Positions 13,601-26,060 are shown, counted from the first letter of the stretch. The stretch is 64,000 nucleotides of DNA from Trichobilharzia regenti (GCA_944472135.2 OX235270.1:47802352-47866351); one strand, 5' to 3'. The notes: generated by a model not told the origin, from the sequence alone. Program-made: numbers and translations.

Positions 13601-13744
13601 ACAGATCATTGCTTATGAGACTAAGTGACCAGTGAGACTAAGTGGAAACTACGAAAATCTGAACAAGGGTTCTGTATCAACGAGTGCGACCATGGTAATG
13701 AATATTCTATGTATATACTCATGCAATAAAAGGGTACAACTCAC
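10692..13744. other. Non-coding stretch downstream of the last recognised sphingomyelinase exon
   Basis: This DNA lies on the 3' side of the sphingomyelinase exon at 13745-13954 and should hold, or lead to, the remaining 3' exons. I searched the minus strand by eye for the expected RIDY and SDHE motifs and did not find them. It is AT-rich and probably intronic. Confidence 0.45.
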
Positions 13745-15414
13745 ATTGTTCAACCATGCATCAGATAGTTTCAATGATGTACGAAATAATTCAATTGCCA
13801 AAGTATCTGATTCTAGATTGAAATCCCCACTGATAATGATAGCATCTGAACCAGTCGATGTCATTCGAATAAACTCCATCACCTCAATTAATTGGGAAAT
13901 TCTATGTCCATTATATTTATCCATTGAACGATTCAACTCATAACGAGCAATTAGCTTTAAAATTGCAAACACAATTGAAAATTTTGACGAACGGAATTCT
14001 GGCCATTCTGATATATTACATATATTCATAAATGATTAAAAATATAAACTTAAACAGTGCACAATTCAAATATGAAATTTGAATAAATTTCTCCCAACTA
14101 CAGAACTTTTTAACCGTACATGCCTCTGACCTCCTCCGGGATTGGACAGATGACAATCACATTAGTCAGTGAATATTCTATCAATTGACTGGAATACAAT
14201 GGACCACGATTTCCACTTACCACTAGTGCACGATATAGCCCCACTTTGTCAAAGAGTAATGGTCCGCTCACTCAATTTGGTGGGCTCCAACCCTCAGTGA
14301 TTCACAAGATTTTTGAAACCCATCTTGATAATAATCAGCAATACTCAATCCTGATTCAGTGACTGCATAGTGACATCAGGAAGGTAGACCTCATTTAAAT
14401 TTGAGAGTATAAAAAAATCAATTCCAAACTCATCTGTCTGTCTGTTTTCGACATAGAACTTTGCACCGACGTGCAGCGGTTCAAGTCGCCACCCTCTATA
14501 TAACACACAAAGCAAGAGAAGTAAATAGAAGAAATGCATACTAGAGACAGTAAACAGAGGTGTGAGGCAAAGGAATAGTAGTAACGAAGAACAAAGTAGT
14601 TTCATTGGAAATCATAAGTCACAAGGAGTGGATGCATCTGCGCCACTGAGAACGATTTTGAGCCATGTCACCAATTGTTTCCAACCATTGGTTTTTACCG
14701 TCCTGAGGACCCCAACCAGAAAGTCTACACCTTCCTACGTGGCTTAGACTAACTGTTGTAGATTTCATTGACTGGTGCCATGTTTTGGTTTGACAGTCGC
14801 TATCTCTTTTCCAACCTGACCCTATGTCAGCTAACATTGCCCGTCAAGAGGGCGATGACTAGGCATGCGTAACACATGTCCTAGCCATCTCAGTCGATGT
14901 AACTTCACAACCTCGTCGATTAATTTCCCCTGCTTACCTAGAACTCGACGCCTCGCCTCAATATCGCTCACCTTATTATACCACTTCACACGGGAAATAG
15001 AACGCAGGCACCTATGATCAAAGAGAGCAAGCCACGCTTTTCATGCCTTCCACTCTCCATGGCCAGGTCTCACAGCCATAAATAAGGACGGAGCGGACTG
15101 ATGAGCAATACACCCGCCCTTTGGTCACTAGTCGGATATCACCTCTACGCCAGAGACGGCGTAAACTGGCATACTTGAAACTAGCCCTCTGCATCCGTCC
15201 TGAGATTTCATCAGAAAACGGCCACTTCCTACTTTGCTGTTTCATGTGTATTTTTAGTTATTTTCAGCTATTGGGAAACTGTAAACGTGAACAACTAAAT
15301 TTTGAGTTTTAATAGAAGACAACAAAATTCACAACAAAAATAAAAAATATAACAATATGCAGTATGTCCTTATTAACTCACACATGTTCACTAAGTGGAT
15401 AGCAGAAGAAACTA

Positions 15415-15500
<86 letters not shown>

Positions 15501-18500
15501 TAGAGAACAACTAGTGGTAAAAGATGCATAAAGGTAAATTTTGAAAGCAGTTCAGTTACTCGCTTTCTTTTTATACACTAGGCCTGGATGCATATTTATG
15601 TAAGGGCTTTCCATATCTAAAACAAGTGAAGAGTTTAACACAAAGTATGTTGATTTATGGTTAGATGGCATAGCTAAAATGTACTGCTATTCCGATATAA
15701 ATTATGCTTTAGTAAAACCTGATACATGATGAACGGATAGTAGTGACACTACTAACAATATTTTATTATTTCACAACAGTTGAAACACCCAACATCCAAA
15801 ATTAGCGTCCAATACAGAATAATTGCGTATCCATTTAGTCGATTTATTAGATTCAAGTCGTTTTACCTTTTAAATTTAAAGACACTTGCTTTGTCACTGC
15901 ACAACAGACGAGAAAATTCCATTTCATTCCACCAAAACACTTAGTTTACGAAACAAAACATGCTCACTTAATTTTAAATGTTATTCATAGCTACTAACAG
16001 CATAAAATATAGCATCGACAAAACTGAGACAAATGTTCTTCGATTGAACAGTGCACAGAAAGAGAAACGAAGTTACATGAAAGAGAAAAAATAATTAAGA
16101 CCAACTGAAACAAAAATTCAGGTAATTCCTCCAAAGAGTGTGGACTCAAAAACGCATATAACAAAAATATATGATCACTAAGATAATCTATAAAACTACA
16201 AAAAAGGCCAGACAAGGTGTAGAAATAGTGGAGCCAAAAACAAAATTTAAGGTAGAATGAATTATTACCGATGAGAAAAAATCACATTAATCAATATACT
16301 TCTGTTGAGTTCGCAATACAAATTAATTGTGAAGGTGATTTACACATCTACTTTGTACACTGAATCAATCAGATAATGAGTCACTATATTTGTGAGGGGG
16401 AATATTTGAGTCATACTTTTCAGAAATGCATACGACATGATATGTCCATATTTCTTCGTTTTGTGTAACTGATGGCAGCTACGGAACCTAAGCCGAACCT
16501 TCGTAAGCATAAAGAGAGTGATTTATTTGACATTAATCTGGTAAGTACATACTGATTTGGTTAGATCATCTCATTACATTCCAGTAATCGCAATTTTGAG
16601 GATTGTTTTATTTCTCAAGGCTTCACACTCATCACATGTTTGCTGGGTGTTTTTTAAATTGACAAAGAAATAATTAGTGATATTAATCCAACAGTCCTGT
16701 ACAGGGTTTTCATATATCAGGGTGTGAACCTGTGAAGGCTAATGATAGCATCCAATACCTGGGTTGAAGTAGGTGGAGAGGGTTAGAACCTAAGATCTAC
16801 TGGCTCAAGTCCAATGCTTAACCCAACGAACTGCATCTTCACTTTGTTCATATTCAGCTTTCTCGATGGATATATATACATATATATGTAATCTATAATC
16901 TTAATACTTCATTTTTTGTATTTTTCTATTAGCCAGATTTCAGAAAACTACAGTAGACTCCCTCAAGAAATGAAATTCATAATTTCTTGTACATAGAGTA
17001 GTTACAGATTTATCTGTCTGTCTGGATTCAACATAGAACTTGGCACCGAAGTGCAGCAGTTCGACTTGCCACGTTCCAAATAGCACACAGAGGTAGACAA
17101 GAAGATGAGTGAAGAGAATCAGCACAGTCTGACAAGTATAAGAGTGAAACAGAATGGGTAATGGTAGAAAGGAATATGAAAGATTACAGAGACTGAATAC
17201 ATCTGCGCCATTGACAACGATTTTGAGCCATGTCACCTATTGTCTCCAGCCATTGATTCCTAGAGTCCCGAGGGCCCCAACCCGGAAGTCTGCATCTCCC
17301 TGCCTTACTCAGTTTAACTGTCAAGGATTTCATGGATTGATGCCATGTTTTTGTTTGGCCACCACTTACCCTTTTCCAACCTGCGCCTATATCAGCTAGT
17401 GATTCCCGTCGGGGGAGGCGATGGTTAGGCATGCGCAGTACGTGGCCTAGCCATCTTAGTCTATGTAACTTTATAGCCTTGTCGATTGATTTTCCCTCCT
17501 TGCCCAACACTCTACGCCTAACGTCAACATTACTTACCTTGTTAAACCACCTGACGTGAGACAGGGATCGCAGACATCTATGATCGAAAGCAGTCAACCT
17601 TTTCATGTCTTCAACGCGTATTGGCCATGTTTCAGAGCCATAGAGAAGGACGGAGCGAACTGGTGAGCAGTACACACGTCCCTTGGTTGATAGCCGGATG
17701 TCACGCCTACGCCAGAGGTGGTGTAAGTCAGCGAAGGCAGCTCGAGCTTTTTGGATCCTTGCTGAGATTTCGTCGCCAATCAGTCCGTTGGTGCTAATAC
17801 AACTTCCCAAATAGGTGAAGTGGTCAACATGTCCTATCACTTCACTCCCTATCACTAAGCCAGGAGTTGACGTAGTCCAGTCCTGATTTATGCAAATAAT
17901 ATGCGCACAGAATTACCAAGCTGTTACATTATTATACTCTGTCGGGTGAAACAGCATTGTAAGTCGAACAGTCATATATTTCTTCAAGGCTCCGTGTTGA
18001 TTTTCCTTACACTTACACCGTGAGTGGTATACAGATTTACCAAAAAAGTAAAACTGCATTCAGTAGAGATCAGTAAGCAACCACATATCACTGTTAAGCA
18101 ATATAACAAAAATCAAGCAAGGAGAGTAATTTTTAAGACCTGTACCACTCAGTTAATATTCCTGACGTTAGTTTAACACTAATAATGCACAAAACTGAAT
18201 GGAAGGCAAAAACTTACATGCGTAACGTATAAATTGATCCTGAACCCTCCTCTGGTTGTGATTCGAGCAAGCCCAATGCCTTTACCACAGTAATAATCAG
18301 CCTGGTGGATCAGGTGTGGATATCCATTAGCAGTGAAAGGGTGTGTAAACACGCATTCTATCGGCCACTTGCAGAATATACACATGCCAGTACCTATTAA
18401 GTTACTAACACAGTCAATAAGTCTTCACCGCCAAATTACCAGTGGAAGTAATTCGAGTAGGGATACTTTTCGCTCAGCAACGACTGAAGCTTATCGTAAT

Positions 18501-18728
18501 CCGCATCAAGCCAAATCTAAAAACAGCTCGGTCATCAACAAAATTGTTAATACCTCCTGCAAGAGTATCACATCGAAATCTCCTTGTGACAACCGCAACG
18601 CAATAGCATTCAGTCTGTCTTCTTTTCTTACGGTGGAAGAAGGAAAAAACACAGCCCTTAAAGTAAATGCATGAAAATGGTACGAACCAGCAATTAAATG
18701 TCAAAACCTTGAACTTTTCCTCAACCAT
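13745..18728 (-). CDS. SMPD2: Neutral sphingomyelinase (SMPD2-like), 5' part, five exons
   Basis: Predicted Mg2+-dependent neutral sphingomyelinase, which cleaves sphingomyelin to ceramide and phosphocholine at membranes (endonuclease/exonuclease/phosphatase fold). Exons by splice sites and reading frame: 18728-18688, 18656-18554, 18516-18440, 18404-18218 and 13954-13745, giving 206 codons. The ATG at 18728 is chosen because a TAA lies five codons upstream of it in frame, with only a TTG between. Landmarks in order: KVLTFNCW, the metal-binding Glu in VILLQE followed by IW across intron 2, IGTGMCIF, HPFTANGYPHLIHQAD, GKGIGLA, YVTH, and SGDFN in exon 5. Introns 1-3 are only 31, 37 and 35 nt; intron 4 is 4,263 nt. 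Exon 5 ends in phase 0 at a GTGAGT donor. Family members are usually around 400 residues, so the C-terminal half (SDHE motif and membrane segments) is missing here and probably lies further along the minus strand. One oddity is that the usual THLHA reads THLIA. Confidence 0.85.
14345..15220 (-). pseudogene. RTE-like non-LTR element, 3' fragment (copy A, intronic)
   Basis: 5'-truncated 3' end of a non-LTR retrotransposon lying inside the 4.3-kb sphingomyelinase intron, on the same strand as the gene. Visible pieces are LRRLWRRGDIRLVTKGRVYC and SVRSVLIYGCETWPWRVEG (15170-15020), then CRLSGWGPQDGKNQWLETIG and DMAQNRSQWRRCIHSL at 14730-14619. A 3' untranslated part follows that is shared with copy B (GAKFYVENRQTDE when translated). 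Stops and frameshifts interrupt it. The C-terminal HLRLRWLGH-type region is degraded. Confidence 0.75.
15416..15494. repeat. (TA)n microsatellite, about 79 bp
   Basis: An uninterrupted alternating TA run inside the sphingomyelinase intron. Tracts like this are length-polymorphic and can extrude cruciforms. The exact length is also prone to assembly error. Confidence 0.95.
15495..16980. other. Intronic stretch, with a possible tRNA-like SINE remnant at 16700-16860
   Basis: No coding signal is seen. On the minus strand at about 16860-16700 a degraded tRNA-like head (TTCGTTGGGTTAAGC and GGTTCTAACCC at box spacing) suggests an old SINE of a family different from the 10.4-kb copy. Confidence 0.4.
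16985..17885 (-). pseudogene. RTE-like non-LTR element, 3' fragment (copy B, intronic)
   Basis: 5'-truncated copy with a 223-codon open stretch (17855-17184) covering the end of RT and the C-terminal domain: VDHFTYLGSCIS, ISARIQKARAAF, LHHLWRRRDIRLSTKGRVYC, SVLLYGSETWPIRVEDMKRL, LHRLRWLGHVLRMPNHRLPR, ending NQWLETIGDMAQNRCQWRRC. It lacks the endonuclease and RT palm, so it is a dead-on-arrival insertion. The 3' untranslated region continues to about 16985 and matches copy A. Like copy A it sits in intron 4 in the sense orientation. This copy is much better preserved than copy A, so it is probably younger. Confidence 0.85.
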
Positions 18729-19861
18729 TTCTGCACTTGGCAATTAAGTGAATGAACCACAGAAACGAGCTGACAGTTGTCAGCTATAAGTCAATCTGAC
18801 GTTTTTCGCTTCTGTGAAAAAATAGGAAAAGATTTGAATGAAATATTTTTACAATCCACTACCACATCAATGAAATGATTGTATTAGTCGACTAATGTGA
18901 AGGCAATTACTAACAAAACATAACCATACGACCTACATCTCCAGAACGATCCGAAATTTCGGTTTTCTTCAACCTGCGTAATAAAAACAGTAATCTCCAG
19001 AGCCGATTAGCAAACAACGAACGGTATTTCAAACTAGGTAGCGACGTTTTTTTGTAGATCGCTCCGTCGCTGGTGCGTTGCCTTGTCGTTGATAAAAGCT
19101 TCATCCGATGTCCAATGTCTGAATCGGAAATGAGAGAGGTTCAGTATGGAAGACTAACTCAGTGATGGCAAGAGTAAACAAAAAACACCAAGGTCAAATG
19201 ACTTTGAAACATCTAATTAGATCGTTCATCATCCAAAATGTAGGCGATTCATGAACTTCGTTGCAAGTTTCACCCAGATTCATTTTTGGACTTCTGTGTG
19301 GAAAATAGGTTGATGGGGAGGTCAGTGATTTCACTGACATTTTACACTGCTTAGTCAAGAATAGGCTGATCATACGAAAATACCGATCAGCCTATTATCG
19401 CTTTCAATAACCAATGTCGTTTTATGCGAGCTACTGTTAACCAAATTGATTTCTTTGAATGGAGTAAATCCTTTCAACAGTTAGTCCTACTGTACCATCG
19501 ACAAAAGAAAAGAGATAACGATAGTGACGGATATAAAAAGTGTAGGTTATACAGAGAAAAGAGATAATGAATACGTGAAAGAAGACAGCTAAATAAATTT
19601 GAAGTTGACATATATGTATATATATATATATATATTTTTTATATATGATAAGTGTAAGTGGAGTAGTTGCAGTAGTAAGGAGAGTAAGACAGCGGAGAAT
19701 GTGGAGGAGTATAACAATGACGTTAAATGCCCACTTATTAACAGTGCATCAGATTTTAAGGAGATAGGCTATTTGAACTCAATCCTTGTGTCGCTGCATC
19801 ACTGTCTAACATTCATGCAAAAGCCATCCATGGAAGTTGCCGTAGACACATCTGAGGGTAA
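18729..19861. other. 5' flank of the sphingomyelinase gene; no recognised gene
   Basis: This stretch should hold the promoter and 5' UTR of the minus-strand sphingomyelinase. A 64-codon minus-strand frame at 19104-18910 (SLPSLKYRSLFANRLWRLLF) matches nothing I recognise. A TA-rich tract lies at 19610-19650. No core promoter motif is clear enough to call. Confidence 0.4.
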
Positions 19862-20714
19862 GAAGTTCAAGGGATGGAAACTCTCAGTGAAAGGAAACGG
19901 GAGGACACTCAGCTTTTCTCTCACCCTGTCGTCGCCCGTCTTTGAACACTTTTAAAAGGTCCGCGTCCCTTCTAAGTAGTGGAGGTACAGCGACATTGAG
20001 CACTTCAAGGTGTAGTCTGACGTATGTTGTGTACAAGCTGAGAAAGAACCCAGGAGTGAGTGCGCCTAACTGTGTATGTGTAAAGTTTATGACCACACAT
20101 GCTCTCGCTACATCCCCTTGTATACATCTTGCCGTTAGAAGTAGACCTAAGCTACGCTCAGACGATGTGCAGGACAAGTTTTCCTGGCACGGGGTGTAAC
20201 TTACGTTCTGCAGCCTACAGGTGCAAAGTTACACTACTTTGTAGTTTTCCAGGTTAGAAACATACCACTGACTACCGACCACTCTTCCAGGAGTTTTAGG
20301 TCTGCCTGAAGCCTATCTGAGTCTCTGGAGTACTTTATTGCGCCCCAAATCTTCAGGTAGTCAGAGTAAAGAAGAATCAGGCGGCTTGGTCGGCACGGTA
20401 GGTCACTGATCAAATCATTACATCAGTGCCCCAGGATGGAGTCCTGAGATACTCGTGAAGACGATCTGTGCCAGAGTGATCTGACAAGTTTGACTAAAAT
20501 GCAGAATTTTCATTCCTCCAACCATGGCAGATGCAGCCCTCCTGTATGCGCCCCACCTGTTTTGCGTAGGAAAAGGTCATAGCGAACTGCGTCAAATACC
20601 TTTTCGAAGTCTGGAAATATCACATGGGCTGGAACATTCATATCCCGGCGTGACGTACAATCACTTCAGGCTGATGGTTTGTCTGCTACACAGGATCTAC
20701 CTCTCCTGACATCG
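19862..20714 (-). pseudogene. CR1-like RT fragment (left-arm copy)
   Basis: The minus strand carries a decayed CR1/jockey-type ORF2 piece: VPAHVIFPDFEKVFDAV near 20630-20580, then fragments of YSDYLKIWGAIKYSRDSDRL and the C-terminal YVRLHLEVLNVAVPPLLRRD (complement of about 20040-19970). It has multiple frameshifts. It is identical in layout to the right-arm copy at 51803-52655. Confidence 0.6.
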
Positions 20715-21755
20715 TGTCAATGTAGTTGAAGAATGAACGACCAATTCGTGTTTGTTTACTCAAAACCAACTCCATATTTTGGAGGGAGTCACCAACACTG
20801 CAGTCATCCTTCCATCGTACGCCGTTCTGTAGAAGATGAAGAAATACTATCGTAACGACAATGGATAAGAGTCAGGCAACAGATCGTTTATTAAGGAAAT
20901 AATAAATAAATTTATTCTCATAGTACAGTAATGGGGGACGCCAGTTTACAGGCATCATCAAATTGTTACAGAAGTAGAACCATATTATTCAGTCACGATT
21001 TACAGACGGTAGCAAGATAAGTTTTACATGTACGCTGGAAGTTATACATACACTTGATAAATGCTAATCCCAATAGTATAAAACAGCCTCTTCACTTATG
21101 TACAATCATTTCTGTGCACAGTTGGAAAAATCTGCTGGATTGTCAGTGAGTGCAACACATCAAGAAATACAGAAGTATTGTCTTCGCATTAACAAAACAA
21201 GCAGGTTTTTGGTGGATGGGTTATAGGTGCCTGGGAAAAAAATAAAGCTCGAAGTCAATTTTCATACATAACTTTTTTGTGTGCAAAACCCTTGAATTAT
21301 AGTTCATGATGTGTTATTTGAAATCAGTGATATGTTCATCTCATTTGATCTGCAATGTCATTGTCGGGAGTAAAATACATAAGCCTTAGACGCATTAATC
21401 AATGGATTTCTAATGCTTGTGGGTATTTTTCTCGTGAGGAAGCTTTATGAATTTCAGCCGTTCCGACAGAAGTTGTGAATATTAACTATTCAGCAACATT
21501 ATAGGCATAAGTTCATCACATTATCTTAGGAAAGATGGGTTGTAGTTGGTGAGGTATATATGTTGCCCGACGAGCGCACATCTGTCCATGTGATGTTGTG
21601 GTGAGTTATACCTTTTTCATGTTGTCAGTTTATGTCCATCTTATCCCACTTATTGTGTTGAGTAGAAGTTTTACAAGCGAAAGTTTTTGTCTGTTTTAGG
21701 GTAAGTATCTTAATCGTCAATGTTTTATCTAAAATTATAAATATAAGCAATATGG
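20715..21755. other. Patchwork of LTR-derived sequence, unresolved
   Basis: 20715-20860 resembles the start of the BEL/Pao LTR seen at 38589 (TGTCAATGTAGTTGAAG against TGTCAATGGAGTTGAAG, similar for about 130 bp). The complement of 20870-20910 (CCTTAATAAACGATCTGTTG) resembles the 3' part of the gypsy LTR at 49.37 kb. The rest, to 21755, is unrecognised and non-coding. The mirrored copy is at 50760-51802. Confidence 0.4.
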
Positions 21756-22354
21756 TATAGGCAAGATATAGTATTTAAGCTTATACATTAAATGGACCTA
21801 TAACTTCGGAGGCACTCAGATAGGAACTAGAACTACTATAGTTTGCAAACTCTTGTATTTATATATGCTTCATGTACATTATTAACGGAATTTCATGATT
21901 CACCTTATCGCAATAACCGTATGGGTTGCCATCTCCAGTGAACAGATGATCGTATTTATTAATTAACTCTGTCATATTGTATACCGTCGACAGCTTCACC
22001 GCTGCTATCTCGCTGGTCTCATACATGTTGATATGCTCGTATTTCGTGATCACAACGTTCGCTTGCGTGTCGATTATTGCACCAATCTCCCGCAGAAAAT
22101 TCGCTCCTAATGTCGTTCGCTGTAGTTCGGGTACAACAATGAAAGGAGACGTCGCCTCGCAGCCACCAACAACGACCGTACAGTTCGATCTACCCGTGAT
22201 ACGCAACACATGCCCGCCTACTGTTTTTACTGCCAATGAACACGGACTAACACTCTTACATAAGTTCTTATGTATTAACGACACGGCCGCCCCTGTATCT
22301 ACTAAACATACTACTTCTCGATTATTCACTCGCAACTTCGAATACACAACCCCT
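21755..22354 (-). repeat. Direct repeat 1 of about 600 bp (gypsy protease region)
   Basis: Nearly identical to 26060-26662 and in the same orientation. It encodes, on the minus strand, the aspartic protease part of a Ty3/gypsy element (VCLVDTGAAVSLIHKN) down to a stop at 21859. The right palindrome arm has this segment once (50158-50760), so the duplication arose in the left arm only, together with the CR1 element it now flanks. Confidence 0.85.
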
Positions 22355-22356
22355 TT

Positions 22357-25300
22357 CTCGTGATTCGTTACATAAAATTTATCTTGTTGTAGTACTTGCA
22401 CAAGTACTATACCACTTCCATACTTGTAACCACTAACTCCATTTCTAATAGTTATGGTTAATCAAAGTAAAAAGCAACGAACCCAATCCCCTGTAAAACT
22501 GGTGTCTAATTTAACGTCCTTGATTGCTACATCAAGCAACACACACCCAACAAACGGCTATAGTGAGTCACATAACTCACGTGTATGCCGTAAGCGTCGA
22601 GCTGAAACTGAGGATAAAACTGTACTGACAGCCAGTATTAGCACTACTCCTAAAAATTCGGTACCCTCTGCTCATACAGAACTCCTCCCTTCACCTTATG
22701 TGCTTATGGAGAAACTCCAGCCATCAAGCTCTTTTTCAGTACTATCTTCAGAAATAGAACTTCTAAAGTTGTCTATAGGAGAACTTAAGGCTGAGTTAAG
22801 GGAAATAAAAAACAGTAAGTCAGTAAATGCTGGAAACATCGAAACCAATACCGAGATATCCAAATTATCAGATCAGATCAGCGATATCAGATCGCAGGTC
22901 TGTGAACTGACACCTCTAACTATCCTCATGAAAACGGTAAACCTTAACAAGCTTGACACAGAATCGGTAACTAAGGTAGATAACCTCATTAATTTTGTTA
23001 CCACAGAAGTAACAAAACGACTCGACGCAAAACTGAGTGCTATTGTCTACAACGTTCCGGACAATGAGGCACTAAAAAAGGTACAGCGCATCTTACTTAG
23101 TGAAGCGAAAATGCCTAACTCCAAGACTAAGTGCTATAGGCTGAAGAAGAGTCAACATGAAAAGTGTTGTCCTATTCGTTTTCAGTTCGAAACACCGGCA
23201 GAGACCAGAAAATTCATTCACTCCCAACACACCCTATCGCAAGCCAGAAACTACAAACATATAAAGGTCGGGGTGGAAAAAACAGTTATAGAAAGGCGCG
23301 CACACAACTATCTCACTAAGACTAATTGTGAAATAGGTAATAGGACATTGCAAGCAGCCATTATTCCCAACCCTGTGAAAGATACAGTAGACCCCACCGC
23401 ATCACCCCTCTCAAAACACACAGAAATATCCCATCAGAGTGCAACACCAGCCGAAAGGCCACTAGACTGTAACCAAATAAATAATAAAACCATACCACCC
23501 ATCACCGCAGAATCTAAAATGCCACTAAATAACCCCAGAAAAAAGTCAAAACCCCCGAAATTCGACTTTGTCCTCTCCTAGCTATAATTCCATTGGTAAA
23601 GATAAGGAAAATATGCCCCTAAATCATACCAACAAAAACAGTGGCAGCTTAAATAAGCCCACACTCCCCACGGTTAATAGTATTAGCACTCACAACGTGC
23701 TAAATCGCACCGTGGCACACACTAATATCCAATGTCACAACGATGTCACCCTAAATAGTACAAGTGGTAATAGTCAGAACTCGGCTACCAACAACTCAGG
23801 GTCTTCAGAGTATGGCACACAAACAAATTTCGACCGGATATATGGTACAAGTCTGCTGGGAACTAACCCAAAATGCAGTACACACGAAACCCACACAAGG
23901 ACACAACTAGCATCAAACAATAGGTGGAATAATAAGCCATGGTCATCACAAGGATCCAATCATTTTTTATCCCCCGCGTCCCTGTCAGCGTTGAAAAAAC
24001 AGCTGGTAGGGATGTTAACACTCCTAAACCACTAGTGCTGGCTCCCTCCTTGCATGAAAACAGGAACGGTCTAGTGCACCCGTATCCATTGGACACACTT
24101 GACACTTGCACAAGTATAGGCCAAATAAAGAACCCTACCCACTTCTGTAACCTAACTAAAAATAAAAGTTCCTTAGTCTATAGCAAATCCAGTACTCCAA
24201 CTCCTAATTCTCCACCGAAAACAGCACACAACAACTCGATAGACATAGGTGAGCATGATGCTGAAACTCCTCTTAACATAGGATCGTCATGTCCAGCAGA
24301 ACTACTGGGTGCTGAACCATATTCGGGGCTGACTAACGAACTTAAATACTTCAAATGCTACTTCAACTCTCATCTTTACGTAATCCTCATAAATGCTAGA
24401 TCTGTTCTAAATAAATTGCCGATGCTCAGAGCACTCACAGTAATATACAAACCCCCTGTAATTGTCATCACTGAATCTTGGTGTCATTCGGACATCCTGG
24501 ATGAAGAAATAAGCTTAGATAACTACACACACTTTCGGTGTGACAGGGAAGGTGGTAAGGGAGGGGGTTGTCTCATGTACTTTCTGAATGCACTTACTGT
24601 ATCACAGCTAGAAAGTAGTACACTTAACATGCCTGAGACTCTATGGGTTAATGTACACTTAAATAACGTAACAGCATTAATTGGATGCTCCTACAGAGCA
24701 CCTGGCACCTTTAGTAATTACGAGACCCAACTTATTAATACTCTGGAGCAATTAACCGACTTACAATACGATCATAAGATCCTATGTGGGGACTTTAACT
24801 TACCTGAAATCAACTGGGATATACCCACAGGTCCAACTAAATTTGATAAGTTCTTAGACACACTGGATATACTTGGCTGGAAACAAACTGTCACTACTCC
24901 CACAAGAGGTAACAACGTACTAGACTTAATCTTCTGCCACAATATAAGCCCCCTTTCAACGCTAGTAGGTTCTGAGTTCCCAGGGAGCGACCACAAAACA
25001 GTAATGTGTGCACTGCCAATTCCGCTGAGTAGCAATGCATCTCATACCTCCACTTCACAACAAGTAATATATAGGAACTATAGTAAGGCAAACTGGGCCT
25101 TAGTTGAATCGATGCTAAGATCCTCCAAATGGGATGAATACTTCACTACTGATGACCTATCGAGAGCCCTAACCATCTTCTACCATAACTCAAACATATG
25201 CTTAGATGCTGTCATTCCACTCCAAACACTAAAGGTTTCCCCACACAGAAAGTCATTCATAAAACCAAAGGATCGTAAGAAACTGAAGAAACTCTCAACA

Positions 25301-26060
25301 AGTTACTTCAAACACCACGACTTTGGCACTCTAGGTCTAATACTTAAAACCCTTAGCTCCATCTCACAAGCTCAAGATTTCCGTATGAGAAAGGAAGAAC
25401 GCATCGCAGTAGCCAGTCCTGCTAGAGTGTATGCACTCACAGAAATCTTAAGGAAGCGAATGAATCGCAAAAATCACAGCATTTCTCTCCTCATAGACAA
25501 AGGCAGGCTATGCACTAACTCTGCAGACATATGTGAACTATTCAACAAAACGTTTGCAGGTAACTACCTTAAGCCCTCAGTCCAGCTACTCGATATACAC
25601 CCTATTACTAAAATGGCACAAACTCCAACTCCACTCACACCAAACCAAATTAGCACTGTTCAATTCACTTACGCTGATATTAACCAAACTATAAGAACCC
25701 TCAAAAGTTCAAAAGGTTTCGGTACCGACGGTATATCATCTTACTTCTATAAATATGGTGGCCCTGACATTCCTCTACTGCTGCTTAAAATATTCACAAT
25801 GTCCCTAGAAACCCAAACTTACCCTGACATATGGAAGACAACATTCATTATGCCTAAACACAAATCTGGCTCGAAAACTGAAGTCAGTAACTACCGGCCA
25901 ATCAATATCACACCTATAGCATCTAGAATCATGGAGAGACTAGTCAAAGATAACTTAATCAAACATATGCTTAGCTGCAACATCATAAGTCCGAACCAAC
26001 ATGGATTCCTGAAATCCAGATCATGTTTAACATGTCACCAAGATTTCTTCAATTTTGTAG
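22357..26060 (+). mobile_element. CR1-clade non-LTR retrotransposon, 3'-truncated, in the left arm only
   Basis: A 5' UTR (22357-22453), an intact ORF1 and an ORF2 with a complete endonuclease stop abruptly inside the RT palm at about 26060, where gypsy sequence resumes at a TATAG junction. Target-primed reverse transcription normally loses 5' ends, so loss of the 3' end is not a normal insertion outcome. The element is absent from the mirrored position at about 50158 in the right arm. Confidence 0.85.
22454..23581 (+). CDS. CR1-type ORF1 protein (375 aa)
   Basis: Open frame from ATG 22454. The first 100 residues are Ser/Thr-rich and basic (VCRKRRAETED). A heptad-like coiled-coil stretch follows at about 95-150 (SSEIELLKLSIGELKAELRE), then a more compact basic region at about 195-290 (LSAIVYNVPDNEALKKVQRI, RRAHNYLTKTN) that resembles the RRM-like nucleic-acid-binding part of CR1/L2 ORF1 proteins. 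Such proteins bind element RNA in the RNP. The reading frame is intact. No CCHC knuckle is visible. The frame ends at TAG 23579 close to the region leading to ORF2. The RRM assignment is inferred from spacing and charge rather than strong motif matches. Confidence 0.7.
   Translation: MVNQSKKQRTQSPVKLVSNLTSLIATSSNTHPTNGYSESHNSRVCRKRRAETEDKTVLTASISTTPKNSVPSAHTELLPSPYVLMEKLQPSSSFSVLSSEIELLKLSIGELKAELREIKNSKSVNAGNIETNTEISKLSDQISDIRSQVCELTPLTILMKTVNLNKLDTESVTKVDNLINFVTTEVTKRLDAKLSAIVYNVPDNEALKKVQRILLSEAKMPNSKTKCYRLKKSQHEKCCPIRFQFETPAETRKFIHSQHTLSQARNYKHIKVGVEKTVIERRAHNYLTKTNCEIGNRTLQAAIIPNPVKDTVDPTASPLSKHTEISHQSATPAERPLDCNQINNKTIPPITAESKMPLNNPRKKSKPPKFDFVLS

Noticed and set aside
13649..14029. Endonuclease-like frame first read as part of a non-LTR retrotransposon
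   Set aside because: The sequence around SGDFN matches neutral sphingomyelinase better, has clean splice sites on both sides and joins in phase with the exons at 18.2-18.7 kb. Only 13745-13954 is coding.
15329..15529. 66-codon minus frame with a long alternating Ile/Tyr run
   Set aside because: It is a translation of the (TA)n microsatellite at 15416-15494.
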